This document shows positions 14,842-24,200 of a DNA stretch of 33,776 nucleotides, piece after piece. Each line of letters opens with the position of its first letter. The stretch's first letter is position 1. The stretch is from positions 1 through 33,776 of the forward strand of contig JAEXFV010000114.1 of NCBI GenBank assembly GCA_023451115.1. Direction: 5' to 3'. The notes under the pieces were generated by a model, which did not search any database, had not been told where the DNA came from, and saw nothing but the letters and a program-made list of their open reading frames with translations. The position numbers and the translations under genes are program-made. This stretch comes from Bacillota bacterium (GTDB taxonomy: Bacteria; Bacillota; Clostridia; Christensenellales; CAG-138).

Positions 14842-14854
14842 GACGTAGTACGTC
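14842..14854 (-). promoter_or_regulatory. Perfect palindrome, likely PadR operator
   Basis: GACGTA-G-TACGTC is a perfect 6-1-6 palindrome 11 bases upstream of the padR start. It is overlapped by a direct repeat of GTCTGACG (14838-14845 and 14852-14859). A TATAGT -10-like element on the minus strand lies immediately beside it, so bound protein would block the promoter. Autorepression is typical of PadR proteins; binding here is inferred. Confidence 0.5.
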
Positions 14855-14902
14855 TGACGGAGTAATCATAACACAGCTACTCCATCACGTAAAGTACTTT
14901 TG

Positions 14903-14946
14903 CAAAAAAAATAAAAAAGCCGGAAACTGCATGCTGCGTTCCCGGC
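14903..14946 (-). terminator. Intrinsic terminator of the WG-repeat gene
   Basis: On the minus strand GCCGGGAAC pairs with GTTTCCGGC (9 bp with one G-U pair), followed by a long T-rich tract (14903-14918). On the plus strand the G-U becomes an A-C mismatch and no T run follows, so it works leftward. It starts 6 bases after the WG-repeat stop. Confidence 0.92.
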
Positions 14947-14952
14947 AAGAAA

Positions 14953-16116
14953 TTATTGCGGGGGAGAAGTGAGAAGGGTAAACTTCCCATCCCGATCCAA
15001 AAAGCCCTCCTGCCCTTCCAGCTGCACTCGGGCATAATCGGAAAGGAAGGGTTGGGCCGCATCGTAGAGGAAGTCGGCTATCACGGCCCCTGCGCTGTCC
15101 ACGTAACCCCATTTGCCGCTTTCGTTTTGTACGGCGGCGCGCCCCTGGGAGAAGGGGCCGGCGTCCTCATAGGCAGGGGCGATGGCGAGCACGCCCTGGG
15201 TGTTGAGATACCCCCATTTGCCATCGGATTTTACCGGCGCAAGCCCGTCGGAGGAAAAGGGGCCAGCGGCCTCATAACTGTTGCGGAAAGCAACCTTGCG
15301 CTGGGTGTTGAGATAATCATAACTGCCCTCCTGGTTTACCACTGCCGCATAGCCGTTATAATAGCCCCCAGCGGAGGAGGTGCCCAGGGTGGTGATTTTC
15401 TCTCCGGCTTTATCAATCACGTACCATTTCCCTTCCTCCTGAACAAAGGCCATGTCGTTGCCGAAATCGGTGGCCTGGGCCCATTTGTCCCGGATGGCCA
15501 AGTCGCCGTCCGTATCAATATATCCCCAATTGCTGCCAGGGCGTACCTTGGCCCTGCCGCAACAAAAGCCATAGGCTTCCCGGTAGGCATAAGGCACAGC
15601 CAGGGTGCCGTCCTCGGCGATATAACCCCACTTGCCGTCCTGTTCCACCGCGGCATATCCATCAGAAAAGGCGCTCACCCCGCTCCAACAGGGCTCCACC
15701 ACCCAGCCGCCTGTGCGGGAGAGCAGCCCATAGAGAACCACTCCCTCCTGCTGAATGGCCGCGAAGGCGTAACGGGTATCGGTAAAATCCTGTGCCTGGG
15801 CAAACTGCGGCGTGATTACCACTTGACCTTGTGCGTTCTGGTATCCCCACATCCCATCTGCCTGGTAGGCAAACAAACGGCCTTCAGTGGAAATGGGCTC
15901 CGCCTGCAAAGTTGGGGAAGGGGCGGCCGCGGATAGGCTTGTTGGGGTAGCGGCCCGCGAAGCGGCATCGGAAGCAGGGGCAAGGGCCAGCAGCGCCTGT
16001 GCTCCGCCGCCCCGGTAAAGCAGGGAAAACAGAGCCACTCCGGCAAACACGGCCAAAGCCACGAACAGATAATTCCACAACATGGAACGGCGTTTTTTCT
16101 TCACAGGCGCAGGCAT
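14953..16116 (-). CDS. Membrane-anchored WG-repeat (KWGYID) protein
   Basis: This 387-residue protein has a basic N terminus and one membrane helix (about 13-34) without a signal-peptidase or lipobox site. A short Ala/Pro/Thr linker (about 38-75) follows. The outside part is about eight WG repeats of roughly 40 residues, each built like GKWGYIDxDGxLAIxPxYxxAxxF. Clear copies include MWGYQNAQGQVVITPQF, KWGYIAEDGTLAVPY, NWGYIDTDGDLAI, KWGYLNTQGVLAIAP and KWGYVDSAGAVIADF. The domain is extracellular and thought to serve in binding, but no ligand is known. GAGGGAG precedes the ATG. It stands alone with its own promoter and terminator. Confidence 0.9.
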   Translation of the reverse strand: MPAPVKKKRRSMLWNYLFVALAVFAGVALFSLLYRGGGAQALLALAPASDAASRAATPTSLSAAAPSPTLQAEPISTEGRLFAYQADGMWGYQNAQGQVVITPQFAQAQDFTDTRYAFAAIQQEGVVLYGLLSRTGGWVVEPCWSGVSAFSDGYAAVEQDGKWGYIAEDGTLAVPYAYREAYGFCCGRAKVRPGSNWGYIDTDGDLAIRDKWAQATDFGNDMAFVQEEGKWYVIDKAGEKITTLGTSSAGGYYNGYAAVVNQEGSYDYLNTQRKVAFRNSYEAAGPFSSDGLAPVKSDGKWGYLNTQGVLAIAPAYEDAGPFSQGRAAVQNESGKWGYVDSAGAVIADFLYDAAQPFLSDYARVQLEGQEGFLDRDGKFTLLTSPPQ

Positions 16117-16148
16117 AACGGCTCCCTCAAAAGCTACGGTTTTTGTTT

Positions 16149-16177
16149 AGTATAGTGCATGGCAACCCCCTGCGCAA
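16149..16177 (-). promoter_or_regulatory. Promoter of the WG-repeat gene
   Basis: On the minus strand TTGCGC (16172-16177) and TATACT (16149-16154) are spaced by exactly 17 bases. The predicted transcript starts a few bases further on, about 25-30 bases before the ATG at 16116. Confidence 0.6.
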
Positions 16178-16258
16178 GCGGTGAAATGCCCTGGAAAAGG
16201 AAAAGCGTGGAAGGGGGCGTACAAAGATATGAAACGAGATACAAATCATCCCATATAG

Positions 16259-16287
16259 TTGCAAACCTTCCTGCATAAAGGTACAAT
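16259..16287 (+). promoter_or_regulatory. Promoter of the degV gene
   Basis: TTGCAA (16259-16264) and TACAAT (16282-16287) are separated by 17 bases, close to the sigma-A consensus. The expected start of transcription is about 45 bases before the ATG, and AGGAGG follows at 16322-16327. Confidence 0.75.
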
Positions 16288-16338
16288 AAATGAAGGAAAA
16301 CCCAGAAATTAAACTGATTACAGGAGGTGTGATCCGTC

Positions 16339-17211
16339 ATGTATGATTATATTGTCACGACCGATTCCACAGTGGACCTTTCCCAGGAGCGGATGCAGCA
16401 GTTGGGCGTTCCTTATGCCCAGCTTTATTACCATATGGATGGGGAAAGCCGCCCGGATGACATGACGGATGAAACCGCCCGTTTTATTTATGCCAGCATG
16501 CTGCAGGGCAAGGTGATCACCACGTCTCAGCCTACGCCGGAGGATTTTATGGCGCTTTGGCGGCCCATCTTCCAAGCCGGGCAGGACGTGCTGCACATTG
16601 GCTTTTCCTCGGCGCTGTCAGGTTCCGTCAATTCCGCCCGGCTGGCCCAGGGGATTGCCCAGAAGGAATTTCCACAACGCAGGGTATGCATTGTGGATTC
16701 CCTTTGCGCTTCCGGCGGGGAAGGCATGCTGCTACAGCATACCCTGCGCAAGCGGGAAGAGGGGTTGGATTTGGACGCCTGCTATGCTTGGGCAGAGGCA
16801 AATAAGCTTAGAGTGCACCATTGGTATACGGTAGACGATTTGATCTACCTGCGCCGGGGCGGCAGGGTGAGCGGTGCGGCGGCCTTCGTTGCAGGGCTAC
16901 TGCATATTAAGCCTGTGATGAATATGGATTTACAGGGGAGGCTCATCCCCAGGGAAAAGGTAAAGGGCCGCAGGGCCTCCATCAAGCGCATGGCCGAGAA
17001 ACTGAGCCAGTTTATCAACCTGGAGGAAAACCCCTTCATTCACATCACCCACGCGGATTGCCTGGCGGATGCATTGGCCCTCAAAGCCATGATTCAGGAA
17101 AAGTTTCCTTCCATCACACAGGTGGATATCAGCTACGTGGGCGCGGTGATCGGGGCCCATGCAGGCCCGGGTACGCTGGCGTTGTTCTTTATGGGGGACG
17201 GAAGGGAATAA
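16339..17211 (+). CDS. DegV family fatty-acid-binding protein
   Basis: This 290-residue DegV protein is expected to bind a fatty acid and, in the FakB role, present it to a fatty-acid kinase. It opens with IVTTDSTVDLSQERMQQLGV, followed by TSQPTPEDF, HIGFSSALSGSVNSARLA and VDSLCASGGEGML. The ligand-pocket segments YLRRGGRVSGAAAFVAGLL and IKPVM come next, and GAVIGAHAGPGTLALFF ends the fold. All are canonical family blocks, and length is normal. Start and expression signals are strong (promoter at 16259, AGGAGG 12-17 bases upstream). No FakA-like kinase gene lies in the window, so the partner must be elsewhere. Confidence 0.93.
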   Translation: MYDYIVTTDSTVDLSQERMQQLGVPYAQLYYHMDGESRPDDMTDETARFIYASMLQGKVITTSQPTPEDFMALWRPIFQAGQDVLHIGFSSALSGSVNSARLAQGIAQKEFPQRRVCIVDSLCASGGEGMLLQHTLRKREEGLDLDACYAWAEANKLRVHHWYTVDDLIYLRRGGRVSGAAAFVAGLLHIKPVMNMDLQGRLIPREKVKGRRASIKRMAEKLSQFINLEENPFIHITHADCLADALALKAMIQEKFPSITQVDISYVGAVIGAHAGPGTLALFFMGDGRE

Positions 17212-17243
17212 CACAACCGCTTTCAACGGTGAAAGGCCGGCAG

Positions 17244-17275
17244 GGCCGGGGAAGTAGTTTCTTCCCCGGCCTTTA
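17244..17275 (+). terminator. Intrinsic terminator after degV
   Basis: GGCCGGGGAAG (17244-17254) and CTTCCCCGGCC (17261-17271) form an 11-bp perfect stem with a 6-base loop, followed by TTTAT. It lies 33 bases past the degV stop. The promoter of the next operon begins only a few bases downstream. Confidence 0.85.
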
Positions 17276-17284
17276 TGCTATAAT
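17276..17284 (+). promoter_or_regulatory. Extended -10 promoter for thpR-addB-addA
   Basis: TGC directly precedes a perfect TATAAT (17279-17284). The -35 region would fall inside the degV terminator stem and shows no TTGACA. GGAGG lies just before the thpR ATG at 17318. Confidence 0.55.
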
Positions 17285-17317
17285 AATTCAGAAGAAAAAG
17301 CAGTTGGAGGAAAGCCC

Positions 17318-17848
17318 ATGCGGTTATTCATTGCCATTCCCTTGCCACGGGAAGCCCGCCGGGAGGCTCTGATGGCACAAAAAAGGCTGTTGGAGCATGT
17401 GGAAGGCGCGCGCCCCGTGCCGCCGGAAAATTTTCATATTACCTTGCATTTTATTGGGGAAAGCGGCGATCTTGCCGGGGCCGCAGCGGCTTGCCGGGAG
17501 GCGGTACGGGGGGTGCGGCCCTTTGGGTTGAAGCTTTTGGGGTATGGCTGGTTTGAAAAAGGCAGCGCCGCTACTTCCTTGTTGGAAATCGGGGGGAACC
17601 TGCAGGAGCTGGCCCTGCTGCATGAAACCTTGGAATCCGCGCTGGAGAACAATGGTTTCCCCAGAGGAAGGGGCAGATTAACGCCCCATGTCACCCTGGC
17701 ACGCAGCATACGGCATAGACCGGAGCAGGATGCTTTGGGCGAGCTGCCCCATACCGCCTTCACGGCGGACCGCATTGTGTTGTATGAAAGCCGCAACGTG
17801 GAAGGACGAATGGTGTATACGCCTTTGCACACCCAACGGCTTTCCTGA
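17318..17848 (+). CDS. thpR: RNA 2',3'-cyclic 3'-phosphodiesterase (2'-5' RNA ligase family)
   Basis: This 176-residue 2H phosphoesterase has two HxTx catalytic motifs, His40-Ile-Thr-Leu and His124-Val-Thr-Leu, in the two-lobed fold. The N terminus MRLFIAIPLP and the block PENFHITLHFIGE are classical. It hydrolyses RNA 2',3'-cyclic phosphates to 2'-phosphates and can reversibly join 2'-5' linked RNA; its true cellular task is unsettled. It is the first gene of an operon with addB, which starts 26 bases after it. Confidence 0.93.
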   Translation: MRLFIAIPLPREARREALMAQKRLLEHVEGARPVPPENFHITLHFIGESGDLAGAAAACREAVRGVRPFGLKLLGYGWFEKGSAATSLLEIGGNLQELALLHETLESALENNGFPRGRGRLTPHVTLARSIRHRPEQDALGELPHTAFTADRIVLYESRNVEGRMVYTPLHTQRLS

Positions 17849-17873
17849 TGCCAAAGCAACGAAGGAGGCGCCT

Positions 17874-20800
17874 ATGGCCGCAACGGTAACGTTTTTGCTT
17901 GGCCGGTCCGGGGCGGGGAAAAGCCGCCGCATTGCCCAGACGCTGGCGGCGGATATGTCCGCAGGCCGGCGGGCGGTGCTGTTTGTGCCGGAGCAATTCA
18001 CCTATGAAACCGAACGCACTCTGAGCCAGGCCCTGGGGGGGCTGGTGGGGGTGCAGGTGCTGAGCTTTACCCGGCTGAGCGAACGGGTGCTCGCCCCCCA
18101 GGCGGTGGACACGCCCTTTCTCTCGGCGCAGGGCAGGCGCATGGTGTTTCGCCGGGCAGCCTACCGAAGGCAGCGGGAACTGAGTGCCTTTGGGCCGGTT
18201 GCCCAGCGGCCCGGGTTTGCCCAGAAAATGGATGAACTGTTTGCCCTGTGCAAGCGGTTTTTGATTACGCCGGAAGATTTGCAAAAGGCCGCGTCCCAGC
18301 TCCCAAAGGGGGATGTGCTGGGAGATAAGCTGGAGGATCTTTCCCTGCTGTTTGGTGAGGTGCAGGGGTTTTTGAGCAGCCGGTATCTGGACAGCGAGGA
18401 TGCCTTCAACGCCCTGGTGGAGGCATTGCCTTATTCCTTTTTGCAGGGAACCCAGGTGTATGTTGACGGATTTGACCTGCTCACCGCTCAGCTGTATGCC
18501 CTGTTTGAGGCAATGATGGGATGCTGCGGGGCGCTGACCTTTTCTATCCTGATGGATCCGGACAACCCGGAAGATCCCCTGTTTGCCCCGGAAAGCCGGG
18601 CTTTTGCCAAATTATCTGCCATGGCCCGGGAAAAGGGCTGCCCGGTTATGGTGAAACGGCTGGATGCGCCGGAGGGGAACACGCCCCTCCATCACCTGGA
18701 ACGGGCGTTGTTCCAGGAAGCGCCGGCAGCCTGCCTGGAGGAAACGGATCAAATCACGGTGTTTTGCGCGGCCACTCGCCAGGCGGAAGTGGAAGCCATG
18801 GCGGACGAAATGCTGCGGCTGAGCCGCAATGGCATGCGCTATCGGGAGATGGCGGTGATCGCCGGGGATATGGAGGCTTACGGCGCAGGGGTACAGCGGG
18901 CTATGGGGCAGCGGGGCATTCCAGTGTTTCTGGATGCACGGCGGGCGATGGAGGGCCATCCTGCGGTGGAGCTGATTAACGCCGCCCTTCAATGCATTTG
19001 CCGGGGAATGCCGGCGGGGGAGGTGCTGCGCGTTGGCAAAACCGGCCTGGCGGGCGTTACCCAGGACGAGATGGAGCAATTGGAAAACTATATCCTGCGC
19101 TACGGCCTCCAGGGGGGCAAGCAGCTGCTGGAGCCTTTTACCCGCGGGGAGGTGCCCCCGGAAGCCCAAATCGCCAGGGAGACCCTGCTTGCTCCCCTTG
19201 CGCGGCTTGTGGAGGGTTTTAAAGGGGCGCAGGATGCTGCGGGGAAAACCCGGGCTTTGTATGATTATTTGCAGGAACTGGGCGTGGCAGCCCAGCTCAT
19301 AGGCCAGGTGGAACAGCTCAAAGCGGAGGGCCGCTATGCTCTGATGCAGGAGCATGCCCAGGTGTGGAACGTGATTGTGGAGGTGCTGGACCAGCTCTAC
19401 GGTATTTTAGGCGCCACGCTTATGAGCAGGCGGGAGTATGCTGCGTTGGTGGAGGAGGCGTTTTCCGGCTATCAGGTGGGGGTGATTCCTTCCACTGCGG
19501 ACCAGGTGCTCTTTGGCGGCATCAGCCGGGTAAAGAGCCGCAGGGTAAAAGCGCTGTTTTTGTTGGGATGCAATGAGGGGATACTGCCTGCAGGCCATGG
19601 GGACGATGGCGTCATCGACGATTTAGAGCTGCAGGATATGGCGGCCCTGGGGCTGAACACCTGGGGCACTTCCATAAACCGGGCGGAAAACGACCGCCTG
19701 GATCTATACCGGGCGCTGACCAAAGCGCAAGAGCGGCTGTGGGTGGGCTATGCCTGCTCGGATGGCAGTGGAGAGCTGCTGCCTTCCACCCTGGTAAAAC
19801 GGATCAACGCCCTGTTTCCCCATTGCCGCATGGGCACTGGAGGCGCCGGGGCGCAAGGGGAGAGGGAAACCCTGCCCCAAAGCCGGGAGAGCGGGTTTTT
19901 GGCCTTGGTAGAGGCCCTGCGGGAAGGGGAAGAAAGCGGCCCCCGTACCCAGTCGCTGCTGCGGTATTATGAGAAGGATCCCGCCTACCGGGCGCGCCTT
20001 GCCCAGATGATGGATTACCGCGCCAACCCGGTTTCCCCGCCGCCCTTTGGGCCCACCCTTGCCGCTCAGCTGTATGGCAGGCGGCTGGTTACCACTGCAA
20101 GCCGGCTGGAAACCTTTAACACCTGCCCCTTCCGGCACCTGATGCAGTATGGCCTCAAGGCCCTGCCCCGCCGGGAATTCCGGCAGCGGCCGGAGGACAT
20201 GGGCAGCTTTTGCCACATGGCCATGGAGGCCTTTGTGCGGGAGGCGGCAAATCGGGGCTTTGAAGGGCTGACCCAGGCGGATGTGGACGGGATATTGGAT
20301 GGCGTGTTCCCCGCCTGCCTGGCGGCCTATCGGGAGGGTATGCTGGTTTCCACCCCCCGTTCCCGGGCCATGGCAGGGCTGTGGATGGACGTGGTTCGCC
20401 ATGCGGCCGCAGCGGTTGTGCGGCAAATCCAGGCGGGCACGTTTCGCCCTGCGGGGGTGGAGGTGCGCTTTGGCATGAATGAGGCGTATCCCCCCATCCG
20501 CCTCACCTTGGAGGGCGGGCGGCAGGCTCTGCTTTGCGGCGTGGTGGATCGGGTGGACGTGGCGCCTGGGCAGGGGGATATCCCGCCTATGGCCCGTGTG
20601 GTGGATTATAAAACAGGCAACGCCCAGTTGCACTTTGAACAGGTGCTGGCAGGGGTGCAATTACAGCTGCCTCTGTACCTGGCGGCAGTGGCTCAGGCGG
20701 GCCGCATCCGCAGGGGAGAGGAACTATCTGCATGGGAAGGGGCCCCCATTCCCGCCGGGCTGTTTTACCAGCCGGTGAAAGACCCGCCCTCTTCTGCGGA

Positions 20801-21230
20801 CACCCCGGAGGAGGTAGAAAAAGCGTTCCGCTTAAGCGGACTGTTGCTTTGCGACCCTGCTGCAGTGGAGGCCAGCGAGAAAACCATTTGCGGCGCTTCC
20901 GCTGTGATGGCAGGCCTGCGGCGCAACCAGGACGGCGCCCTCAAAGGGGCGTTGGTGGACGCGCAAGGGCTCAAACGGCTGCTCCAATTCGCCCGGCAGC
21001 GGGCCAGAGACACGCTGGAGCAGGTGATGGAGGGGGAAACGGCGGCGTCGCCGCTGGCCATGGGGATGGCAGGCACTGCCTGTGCATACTGCGATTATAA
21101 AAGCGTATGCCGTTTTGAGCCCCGGCTCCCCGGCTGCCAGGTGCGGGACCCAGGCAAAGTGAGCCAGGAGGCCTTTTTGCAGATCATCGGCTGCCAAAGG
21201 GGGGAGGAGCCACATGAATCAATGGACTAA
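17874..21230 (+). CDS. addB: AddB subunit of the AddAB helicase-nuclease
   Basis: This 1118-residue subunit of the AddAB complex processes double-strand breaks and recognises Chi for RecA loading. An N-terminal Walker A-like GRSGAGKS is at 10-17. The C-terminal RecB-type nuclease has VVDYKTG with Asp911 and Lys913. Four cysteines for a [4Fe-4S] cluster are present: Cys751, Cys1070, Cys1073 and Cys1079. Their spacing (319, 3, 6) nearly repeats the known Bacillus subtilis arrangement (320, 3, 6). GAAGGAGG precedes ATG 17874; the frame is open upstream into thpR, but an earlier start would overlap that gene. Its last 17 bases overlap addA. Confidence 0.97.
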   Translation: MAATVTFLLGRSGAGKSRRIAQTLAADMSAGRRAVLFVPEQFTYETERTLSQALGGLVGVQVLSFTRLSERVLAPQAVDTPFLSAQGRRMVFRRAAYRRQRELSAFGPVAQRPGFAQKMDELFALCKRFLITPEDLQKAASQLPKGDVLGDKLEDLSLLFGEVQGFLSSRYLDSEDAFNALVEALPYSFLQGTQVYVDGFDLLTAQLYALFEAMMGCCGALTFSILMDPDNPEDPLFAPESRAFAKLSAMAREKGCPVMVKRLDAPEGNTPLHHLERALFQEAPAACLEETDQITVFCAATRQAEVEAMADEMLRLSRNGMRYREMAVIAGDMEAYGAGVQRAMGQRGIPVFLDARRAMEGHPAVELINAALQCICRGMPAGEVLRVGKTGLAGVTQDEMEQLENYILRYGLQGGKQLLEPFTRGEVPPEAQIARETLLAPLARLVEGFKGAQDAAGKTRALYDYLQELGVAAQLIGQVEQLKAEGRYALMQEHAQVWNVIVEVLDQLYGILGATLMSRREYAALVEEAFSGYQVGVIPSTADQVLFGGISRVKSRRVKALFLLGCNEGILPAGHGDDGVIDDLELQDMAALGLNTWGTSINRAENDRLDLYRALTKAQERLWVGYACSDGSGELLPSTLVKRINALFPHCRMGTGGAGAQGERETLPQSRESGFLALVEALREGEESGPRTQSLLRYYEKDPAYRARLAQMMDYRANPVSPPPFGPTLAAQLYGRRLVTTASRLETFNTCPFRHLMQYGLKALPRREFRQRPEDMGSFCHMAMEAFVREAANRGFEGLTQADVDGILDGVFPACLAAYREGMLVSTPRSRAMAGLWMDVVRHAAAAVVRQIQAGTFRPAGVEVRFGMNEAYPPIRLTLEGGRQALLCGVVDRVDVAPGQGDIPPMARVVDYKTGNAQLHFEQVLAGVQLQLPLYLAAVAQAGRIRRGEELSAWEGAPIPAGLFYQPVKDPPSSADTPEEVEKAFRLSGLLLCDPAAVEASEKTICGASAVMAGLRRNQDGALKGALVDAQGLKRLLQFARQRARDTLEQVMEGETAASPLAMGMAGTACAYCDYKSVCRFEPRLPGCQVRDPGKVSQEAFLQIIGCQRGEEPHESMD

Positions 21231-24200
21231 GGAACAGCAAAGGGCTATCACCGCGCCGCCCAGCCTGCTGGTGAGCGCTGCGGCAGGGGCAGGGAAAACA
21301 GCCGTGCTCACAGAGCGCATCGCCCGGCTGGTAGAAGAAGGGGCAGATGTGAGGAGCCTGTTGGTGGTGACCTTTACCGAGGCAGCCGCCCGGGAAATGA
21401 AGCAGCGGGTGGAGGAACGCCTGAGCGCTGCCGCCCAGGCTGCCCGGGAACCGGAAAAAGCAGCGCGGCTTCGGGCCCAGGCCCAGGCGGTAGGCCGGGG
21501 TGGGAGCAATATTTCCACACTCCACGCCTTTTGTTTGTACCTGCTGCGGCGCAACTTTCATGCATTGGGGCTGGATCCGGCCTTTTCTACGGCGGATGAG
21601 GCCCAGGCCGGCATGCTTTTTCAGGAAGCGTTGGAGGAAGTGGCTTCCCAGCGGTGCGAAGCGGGAGATCCGGGCTATCTTTCCCTGCTCCATGCTTTGC
21701 GCAGGGAGGAGGCCTTGTTTGCTTACGCAAAAAAGCTCCATACGTTCCTCATGGCGCAGCCCCAGCCTTGGGAATGGCTTGCAAAGGCCCGGGACGCTTA
21801 TTGCATAGACGCGCAAACGCTGCAATCCCACCCCGCCGTACAGGAACTGCTGCAAAGCTGGCAGCGCGAGGTTTTGGGCTGTGTCCATCAGCTGCAAACC
21901 GCCCGGGGTTGGATCCCCCTGGAGTATCAAAACGCGTTGGGCGTGCTGGATGACGATTTGTCTCAGCTTAGGGCTCTTAGCCTGTCTAAAACCTATGCCG
22001 CTTACGCAGCAGCAGTGGAGGCAGTGACGTTCCGCCGCTTTGTGGGCTGGCCCAGAGGCGTGGAGGAGCAGGAAAACAAGCAGCGGGTGATGGACGCCCG
22101 GGATGGGGTAAAAAAGAAAATCCGCGCCCAGCAGGCGGCTGCGGCCCGGCCTTTGGGGGAGGAAACGGCTCTGCTGGGAGAACTTTCCGGATCGGTGGAG
22201 GCCTTGTGCAGCTTTGTGCAGGATGTGGACGGAGTTTATGCTGGAAAAAAACGGGAGCGGGGTTTGGTTGACTTTGGGGATATGGAGCACATGGCCCTCG
22301 CGGTGCTGCAAAAGGAGGAAGCTGCTCAGGGGCTGCGGGCAAGGTATGCCCATATTTTTGTGGATGAATACCAGGACAGCAGCCTCATCCAGGAGGCCAT
22401 ATTAAACCGCATCCGGAAACAGGAGGGCAGGAGCAACCTTTTTTTGGTGGGGGACGTAAAACAGTCCATCTACCGGTTCCGTTTGGCGGAGCCGGGGCTG
22501 TTTCTGGACAAGATGCAGCGTTATACCGGCGCGCCTGGCGCACCGGGGGAGCAGGTGCACCTGAACATCAATTTCCGTTCCGCGCCGGCGGTGCTTAGGG
22601 GGGTAAACAGCCTGTTCTCCCGCATTATGACGGAGGAAGTGGGAGAGCTTTGTTATGACGAAACCGCGGCTTTGTACCCGGCGCCTTCCGCTGTGGATAC
22701 TTCCCTTTCCGGTTGTGAGCTGCACTTGATAGAGCGGGAGTATGCCCCGGAGGAAGAAGAGGACGGCCAGAAAGAGGAGTTATCCGACGCCCAGGCGGAA
22801 GCCCGCCTGGCTGCCGGGTATATCCGGCGGTTGATGGAGGAAGAAACTTATATAGACCCCAAGCAGGCCAACCGTTCCCGCAAGCTGCGCTACCGGGACT
22901 TTGTGGTGCTGCTTCGGGCCCACCGTCAGGCGGCCCAGCTGTGGGCGGCGGAGCTGGCCAGGCAGGGCATTCCCGCTTATGCCCAGTTGACAGGCGGTTA
23001 CTTTGAAGCGGTGGAAGTGCAGGTGTTTTTGAACCTGCTTCGGGTAATCGACAACCGGCGGCAGGATATCCCGCTCATCAGCGTGCTCCGGGCGATAGGG
23101 GGCTTTACCGTAGAGGATTTGATCGGCCTACGTACCCAAGTGGAGCCTAAGCCCGAAACTTGCTTTGAAAGCCTGGTGCTGCTGCGTTACCAGGATACTG
23201 ACCTGGGCCGCAAAGCGGCGGCATTTTTGGCTCGGCTGGAAACATACCGCCGTGAGGCGGGATTGCTGCCTCTGGAAGAGTTTTTGGCCTACTTATTGGA
23301 GGATACGGGTTATTACGCCTGCGTAGGGGTGCTCCCGGGGGGCGCGCAGCGCCAGGCCAATCTGGACGCTCTGTTGGCCAAAGCCCGGCAGTTGAAAGGG
23401 CGGGCGGATTTGTACGGCTTTTTGCAGTTTATGAGCCGGGCAGCGGATACGGCGGATCTGGGCCGGGCTCAGGTTGGGGCGGCGGATGTGGTGCGCATCC
23501 TTTCCATGCACGGCTCCAAAGGGCTGGAATACCCGGTGGTGATTTTGGGAGGACTGGGAAAAGGCTTTAACCGCAAGAACAGCAGAGAGGATTTGCTGCT
23601 GGACAGCGCCTTAGGCCTGGGCCTGCGCTGCGCTCAGGAAAGAACCCGTATCCGGCGGGATCCGGTCTTTCGCAGGGCGATCCTGCAAAAGCAATGGCGG
23701 CAGCAGTTGGCAGAGGAGATGCGCATCCTTTATGTGGGCATGACCCGGGCGAGAGAGCGGCTGATTTTGCTGGGCTGCGCCAAAGAGGCCAGGGAGCGGA
23801 TAGAACAGGCGCAGCAGCAAAATATCGCCCTGCCTGCTGTGGCTGGGGCGGCCGGCAGCTTTTTGGACTGGCTGCTGCCCCTTAGCGCGCAGCAGCCGGA
23901 AATACTCCCCCTTTGCTACCACACCCGGGAGGAGGCCATGGCTTGTGGGGAACAGGCCCATGCCCTGGCGCAGCAAGGCGAAGAAGCGGGGTTTTATGCT
24001 TTGCTACAGCAGCGTTTTGCCTGGCGTTATCCCTATGAAGCGGCAATTCAGGTGCCCTCCAAAGTCAGCGTAAGCGCTCTGGAACGGTTGGGAGAGCAGC
24101 AAATCCAGCTTTGTGATGCGCCCCAGTTCCAGCAGGAAACAGCGGGGCTTAGCGCTGCTGCCAAAGGCACTGCTACCCATCTGTTTTTGAGCCTGTTGCC

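Noticed and set aside
17688..17873. An earlier addB start giving about 60 more residues
   Set aside because: It would overlap thpR, and the AddB family begins at the TVTFLLGRSGAGKS segment with GAAGGAGG before ATG 17874.
19704..20660. A 318-codon open frame antisense to addB
   Set aside because: It is fully inside the well-supported addB coding region, is rich in His, Pro and Arg, and has no start signal.
21184..22353. A 389-codon open frame antisense to addA
   Set aside because: addA motifs are intact on the other strand here. GC-rich codon bias creates long antisense frames, and the translated sequence has no domain-like pattern.
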